The notes beneath the pieces were generated by a model. That model had not been told where the DNA came from and did not search any database. It worked only from the letters and a program-made list of their open reading frames with translations. From Burkholderiales bacterium (lineage in GTDB: Bacteria; Pseudomonadota; Gammaproteobacteria; Burkholderiales; WYBJ01), in NCBI GenBank assembly GCA_020848435.1, contig JADLAC010000019.1, forward strand, positions 99,978-163,977: DNA of 64,000 bases, given 5' to 3'. This document shows, piece after piece, positions 37,107 through 46,849 of the stretch; within the stretch, counting starts at the first letter, position 1, and each line of letters begins with the position of its first letter. A program made the position numbers and the translations under genes.

Positions 37107-38998
37107 TTCGCGGCGCGGGCCCTGGCCGAGGGGGGTGCGCTCCCCGAGTCCGGGTTGCCGGCGAGAGCTGTCGGGACATCGCGCGGTATGTATTCTGGGA
37201 TCCAGCGCTTGAGGCCGGCGCGGACCTCGGCCGCATCCGGGCGATCGGTTCGATCGAGCCACAGCAGCAGACCTGCGAGCCAGACGCGGCCTTCGCCGCG
37301 AGCCTTGGCTATGCGCAACTTCGGGTGCGGGGTCGGCAATGAATTCTCGTCGGTGGCGAGTAGCTCTTCGTACAGTTTCTCACCGGCACGCAGTCCGGTG
37401 TACTCGATGCGTATATCTTCTTCCGCGAATCCCGACAAGCGGATGAGATCGCGTGCGAGATCGGCGATTCTCACCGGCTCGCCCATGTCGAGAACGAAGA
37501 TTTCGCCCCCGCGTCCCATGAGCCCTGCTTGAAGAACGAGCTGCGCCGCCTCCGCGATCGACATGAAGAAACGACGAATCTCCGGATGTGTCACGGTCAC
37601 CGGACCGCCGGTCGCGATTTGCGCTTTGAACTTGGGCACGACGCTACCCGTGCTGCCCAGCACGTTGCCGAAGCGCACGATGACGAAGCGCGTTCCTTCG
37701 GGCGGTTGCAAGGCCTGGCAGGCGATTTCGGCAAGCCGCTTGCTGGCGCCCATCACGTTGGTCGGGTTCACTGCCTTGTCAGTCGACACGAAGACGAACT
37801 TCTCCACGCCATGGCGAATCGCCGATTCGGCCATTACGCGCGTGCCGGTCACGTTGTTCACCAGCGCCTCCCAAGCGTTGTCCTCCTCCATCAAGGGCAC
37901 GTGCTTGTAGGCGGCTGCATGAAAGACCACCGAGGGTCGATGCAGCGCGAGCAGCTCGGTGACGCGATGACGACTCTTGACATCCCCGATCGCCCAGACG
38001 AACCGGGTTTGCGGCGACAACGGCTGCAACGCTTGCTCCATCTGATAGAGCGCGTGCTCGCCGAGCTCCAGCAGCACCATTACTCCGGGCCGAAAGCGCA
38101 GCAGTTGCCGGCAGATTTCGGAGCCGATGGATCCGCCGGCACCGGTCACCATGACCGTGCGGCCGCTGATCCAGTCGGAAAGCCCGCTGGAATCCAAGGT
38201 CACCGGGTCGCGACCGAGCAAGTCGTCCAGCTCGACGTGGCGGACCTGGGAGACCGTAACCTTGCCGCTCACCAAGTCATCGTACGAAGGCACCGTCATC
38301 GCTTGCACGCCGGCCGCTTCGCAGATCTCCACCGCTCGCCTGCGCACGTGGTGCGACGCGCCCGGCAGCGCGATGATCGCCTTCGCAACTGAGAGCTGTT
38401 CGCACCAATGGGACAATTGGTCGAAGCTACCGAGAATGCGCACGCCGTGAATCTCCCGCCTGCGCTTCAGTGGATCGTCGTCGAGCATGCCGACCACCCG
38501 CCACTCGCGGCTCAATGCAAGCTCCGCGATCAGGCTCGCGCCCGCTACGCCTGCCCCGAGTATGAGCACCGGCTCGCGCTCGCTCGGCAACAGCGCCGAT
38601 ACGCGCCGCTCCTTGCGCATCCGATAGGCGAGGCGGCTGCCCGCCATGGTGACCGCGAGCAGCAGCGGATAGAGCACCAGCACAGAGCGCGGCACGCCGA
38701 TCCGGAACATGAATAGCAATGCCGTTACCATCACGCCCGAGACCGTCACGGCGAAAACGATGCGTTTCAAGTCCGGCAGACTCGCATAGCGCCAGATACC
38801 GCGGTACAGGCCGAAGTACCAGAACACGGCGGCCTGGAGCGCCACGATCCACGGCAAGTTGGCGAGCATCATGGCGGCATAGTCGGCCGGGATCTCGAAA
38901 TTGAACCGCAGCAGGAAAGCGAGGCACCAGGCCAGCGCGGCGGCGACCGTGTCGTGGCCCGCCGCCATCGCAGTTCGGGGATTCACGAGGCGGCGCAT
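37103..38998 (-). CDS. wbpM: Nucleoside-diphosphate sugar 4,6-dehydratase (WbpM/PglF/CapD family)
   Basis: N-terminal TM region plus VMVTGAGGSIGSEICRQLLRFRPGVMVLLELGEHALYQME...KFVFVSTDKAVNPTNVMGASKRLAE. Confidence 0.85.
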   Translation of the reverse strand: MRRLVNPRTAMAAGHDTVAAALAWCLAFLLRFNFEIPADYAAMMLANLPWIVALQAAVFWYFGLYRGIWRYASLPDLKRIVFAVTVSGVMVTALLFMFRIGVPRSVLVLYPLLLAVTMAGSRLAYRMRKERRVSALLPSEREPVLILGAGVAGASLIAELALSREWRVVGMLDDDPLKRRREIHGVRILGSFDQLSHWCEQLSVAKAIIALPGASHHVRRRAVEICEAAGVQAMTVPSYDDLVSGKVTVSQVRHVELDDLLGRDPVTLDSSGLSDWISGRTVMVTGAGGSIGSEICRQLLRFRPGVMVLLELGEHALYQMEQALQPLSPQTRFVWAIGDVKSRHRVTELLALHRPSVVFHAAAYKHVPLMEEDNAWEALVNNVTGTRVMAESAIRHGVEKFVFVSTDKAVNPTNVMGASKRLAEIACQALQPPEGTRFVIVRFGNVLGSTGSVVPKFKAQIATGGPVTVTHPEIRRFFMSIAEAAQLVLQAGLMGRGGEIFVLDMGEPVRIADLARDLIRLSGFAEEDIRIEYTGLRAGEKLYEELLATDENSLPTPHPKLRIAKARGEGRVWLAGLLLWLDRTDRPDAAEVRAGLKRWIPEYIPRDVPTALAGNPDSGSAPPSARARAAK

Positions 38999-40039
38999 TT
39001 ACAGATCACCCGGCGAGGCGTGAGGCCCGACTCGTTCGACCGGGTGAGTTTGGATCGCCAGCACACGAGCGTGATCGTTGGCGCGGCGCCATGCCCGATC
39101 GATCGAAATCATCAAAACCGCGCAGCCCGTAAGCGAAGCCGCCAGCACCGAGGCTTGGACGATGATCGGTTGTCCGAGCGCGAAGACGGCGGCCGTGGCG
39201 CATGCGATCATGAGCGCATACTCTGCTAGGGCGGTGCGGCGATGGCCCCACCCCATGCGCACCAGGCGCTGGTAATAATGATCGCGATGCGCCCTCCATA
39301 CCGCTTCCCCGCGAACTGCGCGCTGCAGCAACGTGACCGAAGCATCGACGACAAAAGGTGCGAAGACGAGCAACGGAAACCATACCGGCCATAAGCCACC
39401 CTGCCAACCCTCGAGGCCGATGCCGCCGGCAAGCAAGCCGAGCGGGATCGAACCCGCATCCCCGAGGAAGACTCGGGCGGGGTTGAAGTTGTAGATGAGG
39501 AAGCCGAGCGCGCCTGCCGCGACTGCCAGGGACGCCGCGGCCAGCGTGTCGTCTGCGCCCAGCACGGCTGCCGTGCCATAAGACGCGAAACCGATTACTG
39601 TCATGCCTCCGGCGAGGCCATCCGAGCCATCCATGAAATTGTAAAGATTGACCATCCAGGCGATCGCCACGATGGCGATGCCAAGGACGAGCGTGTTGTC
39701 GACGCCCAAAATGCCGACCGCAACCAGCGCGGCGGCCGCAAGGTGACACGCAAGACGAGCGCGGACCGACAACCCGCGCAGGTCATCGAGGATAGAGACT
39801 GCGAACAGCGCTGCTGCGGCCCCGAAGATTAGCCAAGGGGGCTCGCCCGGGATCAACAGCCAAGCGATCAACACCGCGGGTACGAGCGCGAATCCGCCGC
39901 TGCGGGGAACGGGAGAACTGTGCAAGGATCGCTCGTTGGGATGATCCAGCGGCAAGCGCACGCGTTCCAGCATGACGTGTAGAGCCAGCGCGGTGCCGCT
40001 GCCCGCGAGGGCCGCTGGGACGAGGAGAGTGAGATCCAA
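38999..40039 (-). CDS. wbpL: Undecaprenyl-phosphate sugar-1-phosphate transferase (MraY/WecA family, WbpL-like)
   Basis: LDHPNERSLHSSPVPRSGG, WMVNLYNFMDGSDGLAGGM, FNPARVFLGDAGSIPLG; start codon uncertain (TTG at 40039 proposed). Confidence 0.8.
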   Translation of the reverse strand: MDLTLLVPAALAGSGTALALHVMLERVRLPLDHPNERSLHSSPVPRSGGFALVPAVLIAWLLIPGEPPWLIFGAAAALFAVSILDDLRGLSVRARLACHLAAAALVAVGILGVDNTLVLGIAIVAIAWMVNLYNFMDGSDGLAGGMTVIGFASYGTAAVLGADDTLAAASLAVAAGALGFLIYNFNPARVFLGDAGSIPLGLLAGGIGLEGWQGGLWPVWFPLLVFAPFVVDASVTLLQRAVRGEAVWRAHRDHYYQRLVRMGWGHRRTALAEYALMIACATAAVFALGQPIIVQASVLAASLTGCAVLMISIDRAWRRANDHARVLAIQTHPVERVGPHASPGDL

Positions 40040-40184
40040 GCGTGTAATGCCGGTTGGGGCTGGTCCGTTGAGCGCGCTGGCGTGATGCTTAGCCTCGAGG
40101 ACGGAAATCGAGGCCAGGCATCGATCGCATGTGACTTCCGGCCGCAAAGCGGCAACGCGTTGCTCGCGGCTGCGGTCGGCAAGA

Positions 40185-41165
40185 TTATAGCGGAGCGCCT
40201 TGGCGCGGCTCGGCGCGGGCCCGATGGACCCAAGCCATGGCCTCGATTCCGTGTTCGAAGGTGTGCGGGGGTCGCCAGTCGAGCTCGCTACGGATCGGGC
40301 CGCTATCGACCTGGAGGGAGCCGATGAGGCGGCGTAGCGTCCCCGAGCCCGCCGCGTTCGCAGCCAAGCGCAGCATGGTTGCCGGCACCGCGAGCAGGCG
40401 TGCCGGATGCCCGAGCGCGGCAGCGATCGCCCGTATGAGCTCGGGCGTCGAAATGTCGCTGCCATCGCTCACCAGGAATGTGCAGCCGGCCGCGCGCGGG
40501 TGCTCTATGCAAACGCGCAGCGCATCGGCCAGATTTCCGACTCCTATCATGCTACGGCGATTGTCGACCTGCGCGAGCGGCAACGGAACGCCGCGCTCGA
40601 TCAGCCGCATCAAGCGCGCCAGGTTGCCCTTGACGCCTGGGCCGTAGACGAGGGGCGGGCGCACGATAACGACGTCGAGCCCGGTCTCGGCGGCGACTGC
40701 GTGCAAGTGCTGTTCAGCGTCCCACTTGGAGCGCCCGTAGTCGTCTTCGGGATGCGGGGGGTCGGTAGCTCGATACGGCTGTCCGTATGTCGCGTCGCCG
40801 TTAACCTTGATACTGCTTGCGAACACCAACCGGTGCACACCGGCGGCGGCGCAGGCGCGTGCGAGCATCTCGGTAGCCGCGACATTCACTCGGCGATAGA
40901 GCGACACCGGATCGGCTTGGCCGGGCTCGTGCATGACGTGCGCGCGCCCGGCCAAGTGCACCACTACGTCCACGCCCTCGAGCGCGGCGCGCCAGTCGGG
41001 ATGTGCACCGATATCGCCGACCGCGATGCACCCCGCGGACACCTGCCGGTTTGGCGGCAACGTCCTAACGGCGCCTCGGACGCGATGTCCGGCGCTCGCG
41101 AGCAGCGGGCACAGCACCCGTCCGACGAAGCCGTCGGCGCCGGTGACAAGCACGGTGACGCTCAT
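40185..41165 (-). CDS. wbpV: NAD-dependent epimerase/4-ketoreductase (WbpV-like)
   Basis: VLVTGADGFVGRVLCPLL; VVVHLAGRAHVM; RLVFASSIKVNGDA; DDYGRSKWDAEQHL; gene order wbpV-wbpL-wbpM. Confidence 0.7.
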   Translation of the reverse strand: MSVTVLVTGADGFVGRVLCPLLASAGHRVRGAVRTLPPNRQVSAGCIAVGDIGAHPDWRAALEGVDVVVHLAGRAHVMHEPGQADPVSLYRRVNVAATEMLARACAAAGVHRLVFASSIKVNGDATYGQPYRATDPPHPEDDYGRSKWDAEQHLHAVAAETGLDVVIVRPPLVYGPGVKGNLARLMRLIERGVPLPLAQVDNRRSMIGVGNLADALRVCIEHPRAAGCTFLVSDGSDISTPELIRAIAAALGHPARLLAVPATMLRLAANAAGSGTLRRLIGSLQVDSGPIRSELDWRPPHTFEHGIEAMAWVHRARAEPRQGAPL

Positions 41166-41190
41166 CGCAACGATTCGTGTCGACTGGTGC

Positions 41191-42321
41191 TCACGACCGG
41201 TGCCATACCGTTCGGTTCACGTAATCGGTATAGCTCAAGATGATGCGCAATACCTTCTTCGACACGTTGTCGACGTCGTAATCGGCCGGTACGTGAAACG
41301 GCCGCTGCTTTGCGTCGTGGTGGGCGAGATTGATCTCGATCGCCTGCAAGACGCGAGGTGCGTCCAGGCCGCTCATGATGACGCTCGCTTCGTCCATTCC
41401 CTCGGGGCGTTCGTGCGCTTGCCGAAGCATGACGGCAGGAATCGCAAGTAGAGAGGCCTCCTCCGTCAGGGTGCCGCTGTCCGATAGAACGCAGCGCGAA
41501 TGCATCTGCAGCTTGACGTAATCGAAGAACCCGAGCGGGCGCACCAGCTCGATCAAGGACGACAGCTCGACGGTTCCGATACCTTCCAGGCGCTTGCGGG
41601 TGCGCGGATGGGTGGACACGATCAGCCGTTTGCCGTAACGCGCGGCGATCGCGTTGAGCGTGGCGAGCAGGGCGCGAAAGCTCGCCTCGTCATCGACGTT
41701 TTCTTCCCGATGCGCGCTCACCACGAAATAGTCGTGCTCGGCGAGCGCCATGCGCGCAAGCACGTCGGATCGTTCTATCCCGGGGCGGTAGTATTGCAAC
41801 ACCTCGGGCATGCTCGATCCGGTCTTGATCACGGTTTCGGGCCGCAACCCCTCGGCCAGCAGATAGTGGCGGGCATGCTCGGACAACGGCATATTGATGT
41901 CGGCCAGGTGATCGACCAGCTTACGGTTGATCTCTTCCGGCACGCGCTGGTCGAAACAACGGTTGCCGGCTTCCATGTGAAAGACCGGAATGCGCCTGCG
42001 CTTGGCCGCGATGACGGCGAGGCAGCTGTTGGTATCCCCGTATAACAGCACCGCGTCGGGTCGATGCGCGGCGAGCGCCTGGTCGGCCTTGGCGACGACA
42101 TTGCCGATCGTCTGGGCGGCGCTCTCGCCGGCGGCATTGAGGAATTGATCGGGACGGCGAATGGCGAGATCCCGAAATAAGATCTCGTTCAGCTCGTAGT
42201 CGAAGTTCTGCCCGGTGTGGACCAGCACGTGCTCGACGTGCTGGTCGAGCTCGGCGATCACGCGTGAGAGCTTGATGATCTCGGGTCGAGTGCCGACGAT
42301 CGTCATTACCTTGAGCGCCAT
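41191..42321 (-). CDS. wbjD: UDP-HexNAc 2-epimerase (WbjD/CapG/FnlC-like)
   Basis: MTIVGTRPEIIKLSRVIAELDQHVEHVLVHTGQNFDYELNEILFRDL...FHMEAGNRCFDQRVPEEINRKLVDHLADINMPLSEHAR. Confidence 0.8.
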   Translation of the reverse strand: MALKVMTIVGTRPEIIKLSRVIAELDQHVEHVLVHTGQNFDYELNEILFRDLAIRRPDQFLNAAGESAAQTIGNVVAKADQALAAHRPDAVLLYGDTNSCLAVIAAKRRRIPVFHMEAGNRCFDQRVPEEINRKLVDHLADINMPLSEHARHYLLAEGLRPETVIKTGSSMPEVLQYYRPGIERSDVLARMALAEHDYFVVSAHREENVDDEASFRALLATLNAIAARYGKRLIVSTHPRTRKRLEGIGTVELSSLIELVRPLGFFDYVKLQMHSRCVLSDSGTLTEEASLLAIPAVMLRQAHERPEGMDEASVIMSGLDAPRVLQAIEINLAHHDAKQRPFHVPADYDVDNVSKKVLRIILSYTDYVNRTVWHRS

Positions 42322-42326
42322 GGCGG

Positions 42327-43388
42327 TTACCTCAGCAGCTCACCGTCATCGTACACGAGTGGTTCCTCGACCATGAGCCGATGGGTTCGCAGTAGCGCCA
42401 CGGTGCCGGCGAGATCGAGGACGTTGTCCGCCGAGCTGAATTCGCGCTCGAGCGCGTTTGTCTCCGGCGAGCCGGCCAGTTCGGGCAGCATGGAGCGCAC
42501 CGCATAGTAGTCACCCCGGCGTACGCAATGGTGCACCTCTTCCTCGGATACCAGCACCTCGTGCATTTTTTCCCCGGGACGAACTCCAACGACGCGGACT
42601 TCGATGCCGCGATCGCCGATCAAGGCGCGGGCGATGTTCCCCACGGTGGCGGAGGGCGCATTCGGCACGTAGATCTCGCCTGGCCGAGCGCCGGCCAGCG
42701 CGGCGAAGATGGTGTCGACCGCACGGTCGAGCGAGAGTAGAAAGCGCGTCATCTCGGGCGCCGTGAGGGTGACCGGGCCGCCGTTACGGATTTGTTCGTG
42801 AAAAAGCGGAATGACCGAGCCACGGGAGGCGAGCACGTTGCCGTAGCGCACGCCGACGAAGCGGGTGTTGCGGCTCAGGATGTTCGCAGCGACGAAAATC
42901 CGCTCCTGCAGGGCTTTGGTCATGCCCATGACGTTGATTGGCTTGCAGGCCTTGTCGGTGCTGACCGCCACGACGGTTTCGACCGGGAAGGCGTTCTCAT
43001 CTATGGCGCGGACCAGATTCTGCGCACCAATGCAGTTGGTGAACAGCGCTTCGCTTGGGAAGTATTCGCACGAGGGGACTTGCTTCAAGGCTGCCGCATT
43101 GACGACGATATCGGCATGCCGGACCGCGGAGCACAACGCGCGGTAATCGCGCACGTCGCCGATGCGAAACTCCAGGGTCTGCATGAAATTGCGATAGATC
43201 ACTTCGTCAGTTGTGACGCCCTTGTGCAGGTAGGCAAGTCGCATGTCGTGCTGCTTCGCCTCATCGCGGGAGAAGACGATAAGCTTGCGCGGCGTGCCCT
43301 GCTCCCCAGAAAGCATGCGGCGCACAAGCACCTTGCCGAGCGACCCCGTGCCACCGGTCACCAGCACCGTCTTGTTCTCAAGCAGCAT
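42327..43388 (-). CDS. wbjB: UDP-GlcNAc 4,6-dehydratase/5-epimerase (WbjB/CapE/FnlA-like)
   Basis: VLVTGGTGSLGKVLVRRMLSGEQGTPRKLIVFSRDEAKQHDMR...VVAVSTDKACKPINVMGMTKALQE; start chosen at MLLENK. Confidence 0.85.
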   Translation of the reverse strand: MLLENKTVLVTGGTGSLGKVLVRRMLSGEQGTPRKLIVFSRDEAKQHDMRLAYLHKGVTTDEVIYRNFMQTLEFRIGDVRDYRALCSAVRHADIVVNAAALKQVPSCEYFPSEALFTNCIGAQNLVRAIDENAFPVETVVAVSTDKACKPINVMGMTKALQERIFVAANILSRNTRFVGVRYGNVLASRGSVIPLFHEQIRNGGPVTLTAPEMTRFLLSLDRAVDTIFAALAGARPGEIYVPNAPSATVGNIARALIGDRGIEVRVVGVRPGEKMHEVLVSEEEVHHCVRRGDYYAVRSMLPELAGSPETNALEREFSSADNVLDLAGTVALLRTHRLMVEEPLVYDDGELLR

Positions 43389-44271
43389 CTCTCGTGCTCC
43401 AACGGTCATAGGGGGTCGGGTCTTCGGCCAACGCTTGTATCATTCGATGCCATGGCGGGACTTCGATGCCAGTAGCCAAACGAAAGCGCGTGCCATCGAG
43501 ATCTCTGTGGACGACGACCGAATCGTCGGCGACGATCTCCACTTCGAGATTGTAGGCCCCCTTCGCCAGCCCGAGCAGCTCATACTTAGTGATGACCGGC
43601 GAGGCGACTTGGTACAGTCCCGACAACGCGGGAAAGCGGACGATCAGATCCGCGACCAGATCGGCCATGTACAGGGTGGAAACCCCGGTGTAATAAGCGC
43701 GGCGGTAGCCTTGAATGCGCCGGCCGCGCTGAGCGAGGAACCATTCCAGCAGCTCGGTGCGCGCGCCGATTTCGCGGCCGATGAAAGAGGTGCGCAAGGT
43801 GAGCGTATGTGGCGCCGCGAGCTCGCCTAGCGCCTTGGTGCGACCGTAGAGGTCCTGTGCGTTCGTGAGTGAATCCTCGGTGTAGCGGCCCTCGCGGCCG
43901 TCGAACACGCAGTCGGTACTGAAGTGAATGACGCGTGCGCGATGGTCCGCGGCCCAGCCTGCGAGTCGATGCGGCAAAGCGGCGTTCAACTCGATCGAGG
44001 TCAACGGATCGACCGCGGCGTCGCGGCGCTTGGTGACGGCGATGCAGTTGACGACGACGTCCGGCCGGACCCGATCGAGTACGGCGGCCACTGCGGCGAA
44101 GCTCGTGGCGTCGACACCCTCGTACAAGGCGTCGTACTGGAATAGCGGACAATGGGCGAATTGAACGCGCCGACCGCGCATGGTGGCGTGGACATCCCCG
44201 AGGCGGGGAGCGAGGCGCTGCCAGAGCTTATGGCCGAGCATGCCGGTCACACCGAGAATCAGAATTCGCAT
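43378..44271 (-). CDS. RmlD-like SDR reductase for a nucleotide-sugar pathway (no cupin domain)
   Basis: MRILILGVTGMLGHKLWQRL, VVNCIAVTKRRDAAVDPLTSIELNAALPHRLA, VIHFSTDCVFDGREGRYTEDS; ~298 aa only. Confidence 0.8.
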   Translation of the reverse strand: MRILILGVTGMLGHKLWQRLAPRLGDVHATMRGRRVQFAHCPLFQYDALYEGVDATSFAAVAAVLDRVRPDVVVNCIAVTKRRDAAVDPLTSIELNAALPHRLAGWAADHRARVIHFSTDCVFDGREGRYTEDSLTNAQDLYGRTKALGELAAPHTLTLRTSFIGREIGARTELLEWFLAQRGRRIQGYRRAYYTGVSTLYMADLVADLIVRFPALSGLYQVASPVITKYELLGLAKGAYNLEVEIVADDSVVVHRDLDGTRFRLATGIEVPPWHRMIQALAEDPTPYDRWSTRDAA

Positions 44272-44346
44272 CGTCTCAATCACCTTCACCGGGGGCGCTC
44301 GTGAGCCGCGCCTTGGCCGAGCGAATGTTCCGATACTCCTCGCCCT

Positions 44347-45588
44347 CTACACCGAAGCGATGTCGCGCGACCGGCGCAACTCTAACATCCAGTCCTCAAG
44401 CCGGCGCAACAACATATCGCGGTCGAAATGCTGCTCGAAATAGCGCCGGCCGGCAGCGCCCATGGTTTCGCGCTCGGCGCGTGTTCGGGATGCAAGTGCG
44501 CGTATCGCGTCGGCCAGCGCTTGCGGGTCTTCCGCGGGCACGGCGTAGCCCGCGCCGGCCTCCGTCACGATACGAGCCCCTTCGCCGTCGAGCCCGGCGA
44601 TGATGGCGCGGCCGCATGCCATATACGACTGGATTTTCGAGGGTATCGTGTACTCGAAGATCGTCTCGCGCCTGAGCGTCACCAGCATCGCGTCGGCGAG
44701 CGAAAACCAGCGCGGCATCGACGCGACCGGGTGGCGACCGAGAAGATGCATACGCCCGTAGAGACCTCGCTTGCCGATTTCATCGCGCACCCATTCGCTC
44801 AGGCGGCCCTCGCCTAGAACGACGACGTGGATGCCGCCGTCGTGCTTGAGTAATTCGGCGGCCGCGAGAATGGTGCCGAAATCCTGCGCGGCGCCGAGGT
44901 TGCCCGCGAACATGACGATAAATCCCGGCGGAATACGCTTGCGCTCTGGCGCCTCGGGCGGCAGAACTATCGGCTCATAGAAGGGCTCGGCGCTGTTCGG
45001 AAAATACGCGATACGCTCGGCCGGTACGCCGAGCCGCATGATCGGTTCGATGAAGGCGCGGGACTGAACCAGCACACGATCGCAGCCGCGGTAAATGAAG
45101 CGCGTGAGTCTCTCTGCCAGGTCGATTAACCAGCGCCGGCGTACCGCGCCTGTCGCTTCCAGGCTCTCCGGCCACAGATCCTGCACCCAGAAGAGAACGG
45201 GTGTACGCTTGATCGCGCGCAACACGCGCGCTGGTATGCCGACTGTGATCGGCGAGGGTTCGAACACCAAGATGACATCGTAACCGCCAGGGCAGCGAAA
45301 CGGCGCCGCGAGGGTCGCGGCCGTTGCGAACGAAACGTAGTTCGCTGCCAGCCGGAATCCGCCGCCACGGCCCCTCGGAATGAGGGGCACCCGGACGACA
45401 TCGATGCCCTCATAGCGTTCGCTTGCACGCCGGAAAAAACCATACCCCGGAAAGAACCGGCCGCTCGGATAGTTGGGTTTGCCGGTGAGCACGCGCACTC
45501 GATGGCCGCGCATGGCGAGGCCGAGTGCTAGATCGTTGATACGAAATTCCTCGGGCCAGAAGTATTGCGTGACGATGAGGATGTTCAC
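44347..45588 (-). CDS. Glycosyltransferase family 4 (WbuB-like)
   Basis: ILIVTQYFWPEEFRINDLALGLAMRGHRVRVLTGKPNYPSGRF; VMFAGNLGAAQDFGTILAAAELL; GTG start coupled to the upstream stop. Confidence 0.85.
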   Translation of the reverse strand: MNILIVTQYFWPEEFRINDLALGLAMRGHRVRVLTGKPNYPSGRFFPGYGFFRRASERYEGIDVVRVPLIPRGRGGGFRLAANYVSFATAATLAAPFRCPGGYDVILVFEPSPITVGIPARVLRAIKRTPVLFWVQDLWPESLEATGAVRRRWLIDLAERLTRFIYRGCDRVLVQSRAFIEPIMRLGVPAERIAYFPNSAEPFYEPIVLPPEAPERKRIPPGFIVMFAGNLGAAQDFGTILAAAELLKHDGGIHVVVLGEGRLSEWVRDEIGKRGLYGRMHLLGRHPVASMPRWFSLADAMLVTLRRETIFEYTIPSKIQSYMACGRAIIAGLDGEGARIVTEAGAGYAVPAEDPQALADAIRALASRTRAERETMGAAGRRYFEQHFDRDMLLRRLEDWMLELRRSRDIASV

Positions 45589-46844
45589 GAGCGCACTCGA
45601 GCGCGGCATCGCTCGGTCAGCCGACGATACAAGGCAAGCATTTCCGCTGCGTTGCGGCGAATGTCGAAGTTGCGCAAAGCCAACGCGCGTGCGCTCTCAC
45701 CCATGCGCTTGAGCGCCGCGCGGTCGTGGTAAAGCTGCTCGATGGCCGAAGCGAGCGCCGCGACGTTGCGCGCCGGAATGCACACCGCCGTCGCACCGGG
45801 AACCAACGTATCAGGCTTGGGATTGCTAACGGCGACAATCGACGGCACTCCGGAAAGCGCGGCCTCGAAAACCGGCCGTCCTGGCGCGTCGAGGTGCGAT
45901 GGAAAGCAGAGCAGGTCGATTGCGTCGTAGATCGCCTTGATGTCGATGGTGAAGCCGAGGAGGTGCACGTGCCGTCTCAGTCCATGCGCGTCAATGGTTC
46001 GCTCCAGTTCTTCGCGCACGGGACGCGCCAAGCCCATGCGGCGGAGCAGCCACCCCAGCGCGCCGCGGACGGGGCGAATATCATCGCCGACCAGAATGAA
46101 ATCGATCTCCAGTCCCCTGCCGAGCAGAAGGCGCGCAGCCTCGACGAACTCGTACGCGCCCTTCATGGCCGAAAGGCTACCGACCATGGCGATCTTGAGG
46201 CTGGTCGGGGATAGGCCGGCAATGGCAGACGCGGGAATCGAGCGCGCGCCCAGGCCGGGCGCAAAGCCGTTATGGATGACGATCGATTCGACATCGGCCG
46301 GCAAGGTCGCGCGCACGTTCTCATCGATCGCGATCACCGCATCCGCTCGGCGCCGCAGCAGATTACCGAGCCAACGCGTGCGGCGCGGAGTGGCCGATCC
46401 CGCCAGGAGCGCTCGCGCATGCACTACCAGCGGCGCTCGGAAGAGACGCCCGGACAATGCAATGCAGGCCGCCTGGGTGGTGTCGTTCACGTGCACCAGA
46501 TCGATTCCCGGCCAGCGTTCACGTGCCCGCAGTAGCACGAGCAGCGTGTAGGGGAGATAGCAGAGCTCTCTCAGCAGAATCAACCAGCGCAGGCCGCGGT
46601 AGTGACCATAGCGAGTGCAATCAAATTGGGCAATGCCGCGTGTCTCGAGCACTTGCGCGCCCGAGCGTCTGAACATGCAGGCCACGGGGCCGCGGGGTGT
46701 AATCACGTGCGCAGCCACTTGCCCGGCCGAGAATGCTGCGATCATCTCCATCAGGCTGCGGGATGCCCCACCGAAGGCGGCCGCGTGATGGATATAGAGC
46801 ACGCGCAGCGGCGCATGCGCCGAGTAAGCGTCGCCGTCGATCAT
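45585..46844 (-). CDS. Glycosyltransferase family 4
   Basis: VLYIHHAAAFGGASRSLMEMIAAF; LKIAMVGSLSAMKGAYEFVEAARLL; DLLCFPSHLDAPGRPVFEAALSGVPSIVA. Confidence 0.85.
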   Translation of the reverse strand: MIDGDAYSAHAPLRVLYIHHAAAFGGASRSLMEMIAAFSAGQVAAHVITPRGPVACMFRRSGAQVLETRGIAQFDCTRYGHYRGLRWLILLRELCYLPYTLLVLLRARERWPGIDLVHVNDTTQAACIALSGRLFRAPLVVHARALLAGSATPRRTRWLGNLLRRRADAVIAIDENVRATLPADVESIVIHNGFAPGLGARSIPASAIAGLSPTSLKIAMVGSLSAMKGAYEFVEAARLLLGRGLEIDFILVGDDIRPVRGALGWLLRRMGLARPVREELERTIDAHGLRRHVHLLGFTIDIKAIYDAIDLLCFPSHLDAPGRPVFEAALSGVPSIVAVSNPKPDTLVPGATAVCIPARNVAALASAIEQLYHDRAALKRMGESARALALRNFDIRRNAAEMLALYRRLTERCRARVRS

Positions 46845-46849
46845 GGTTC

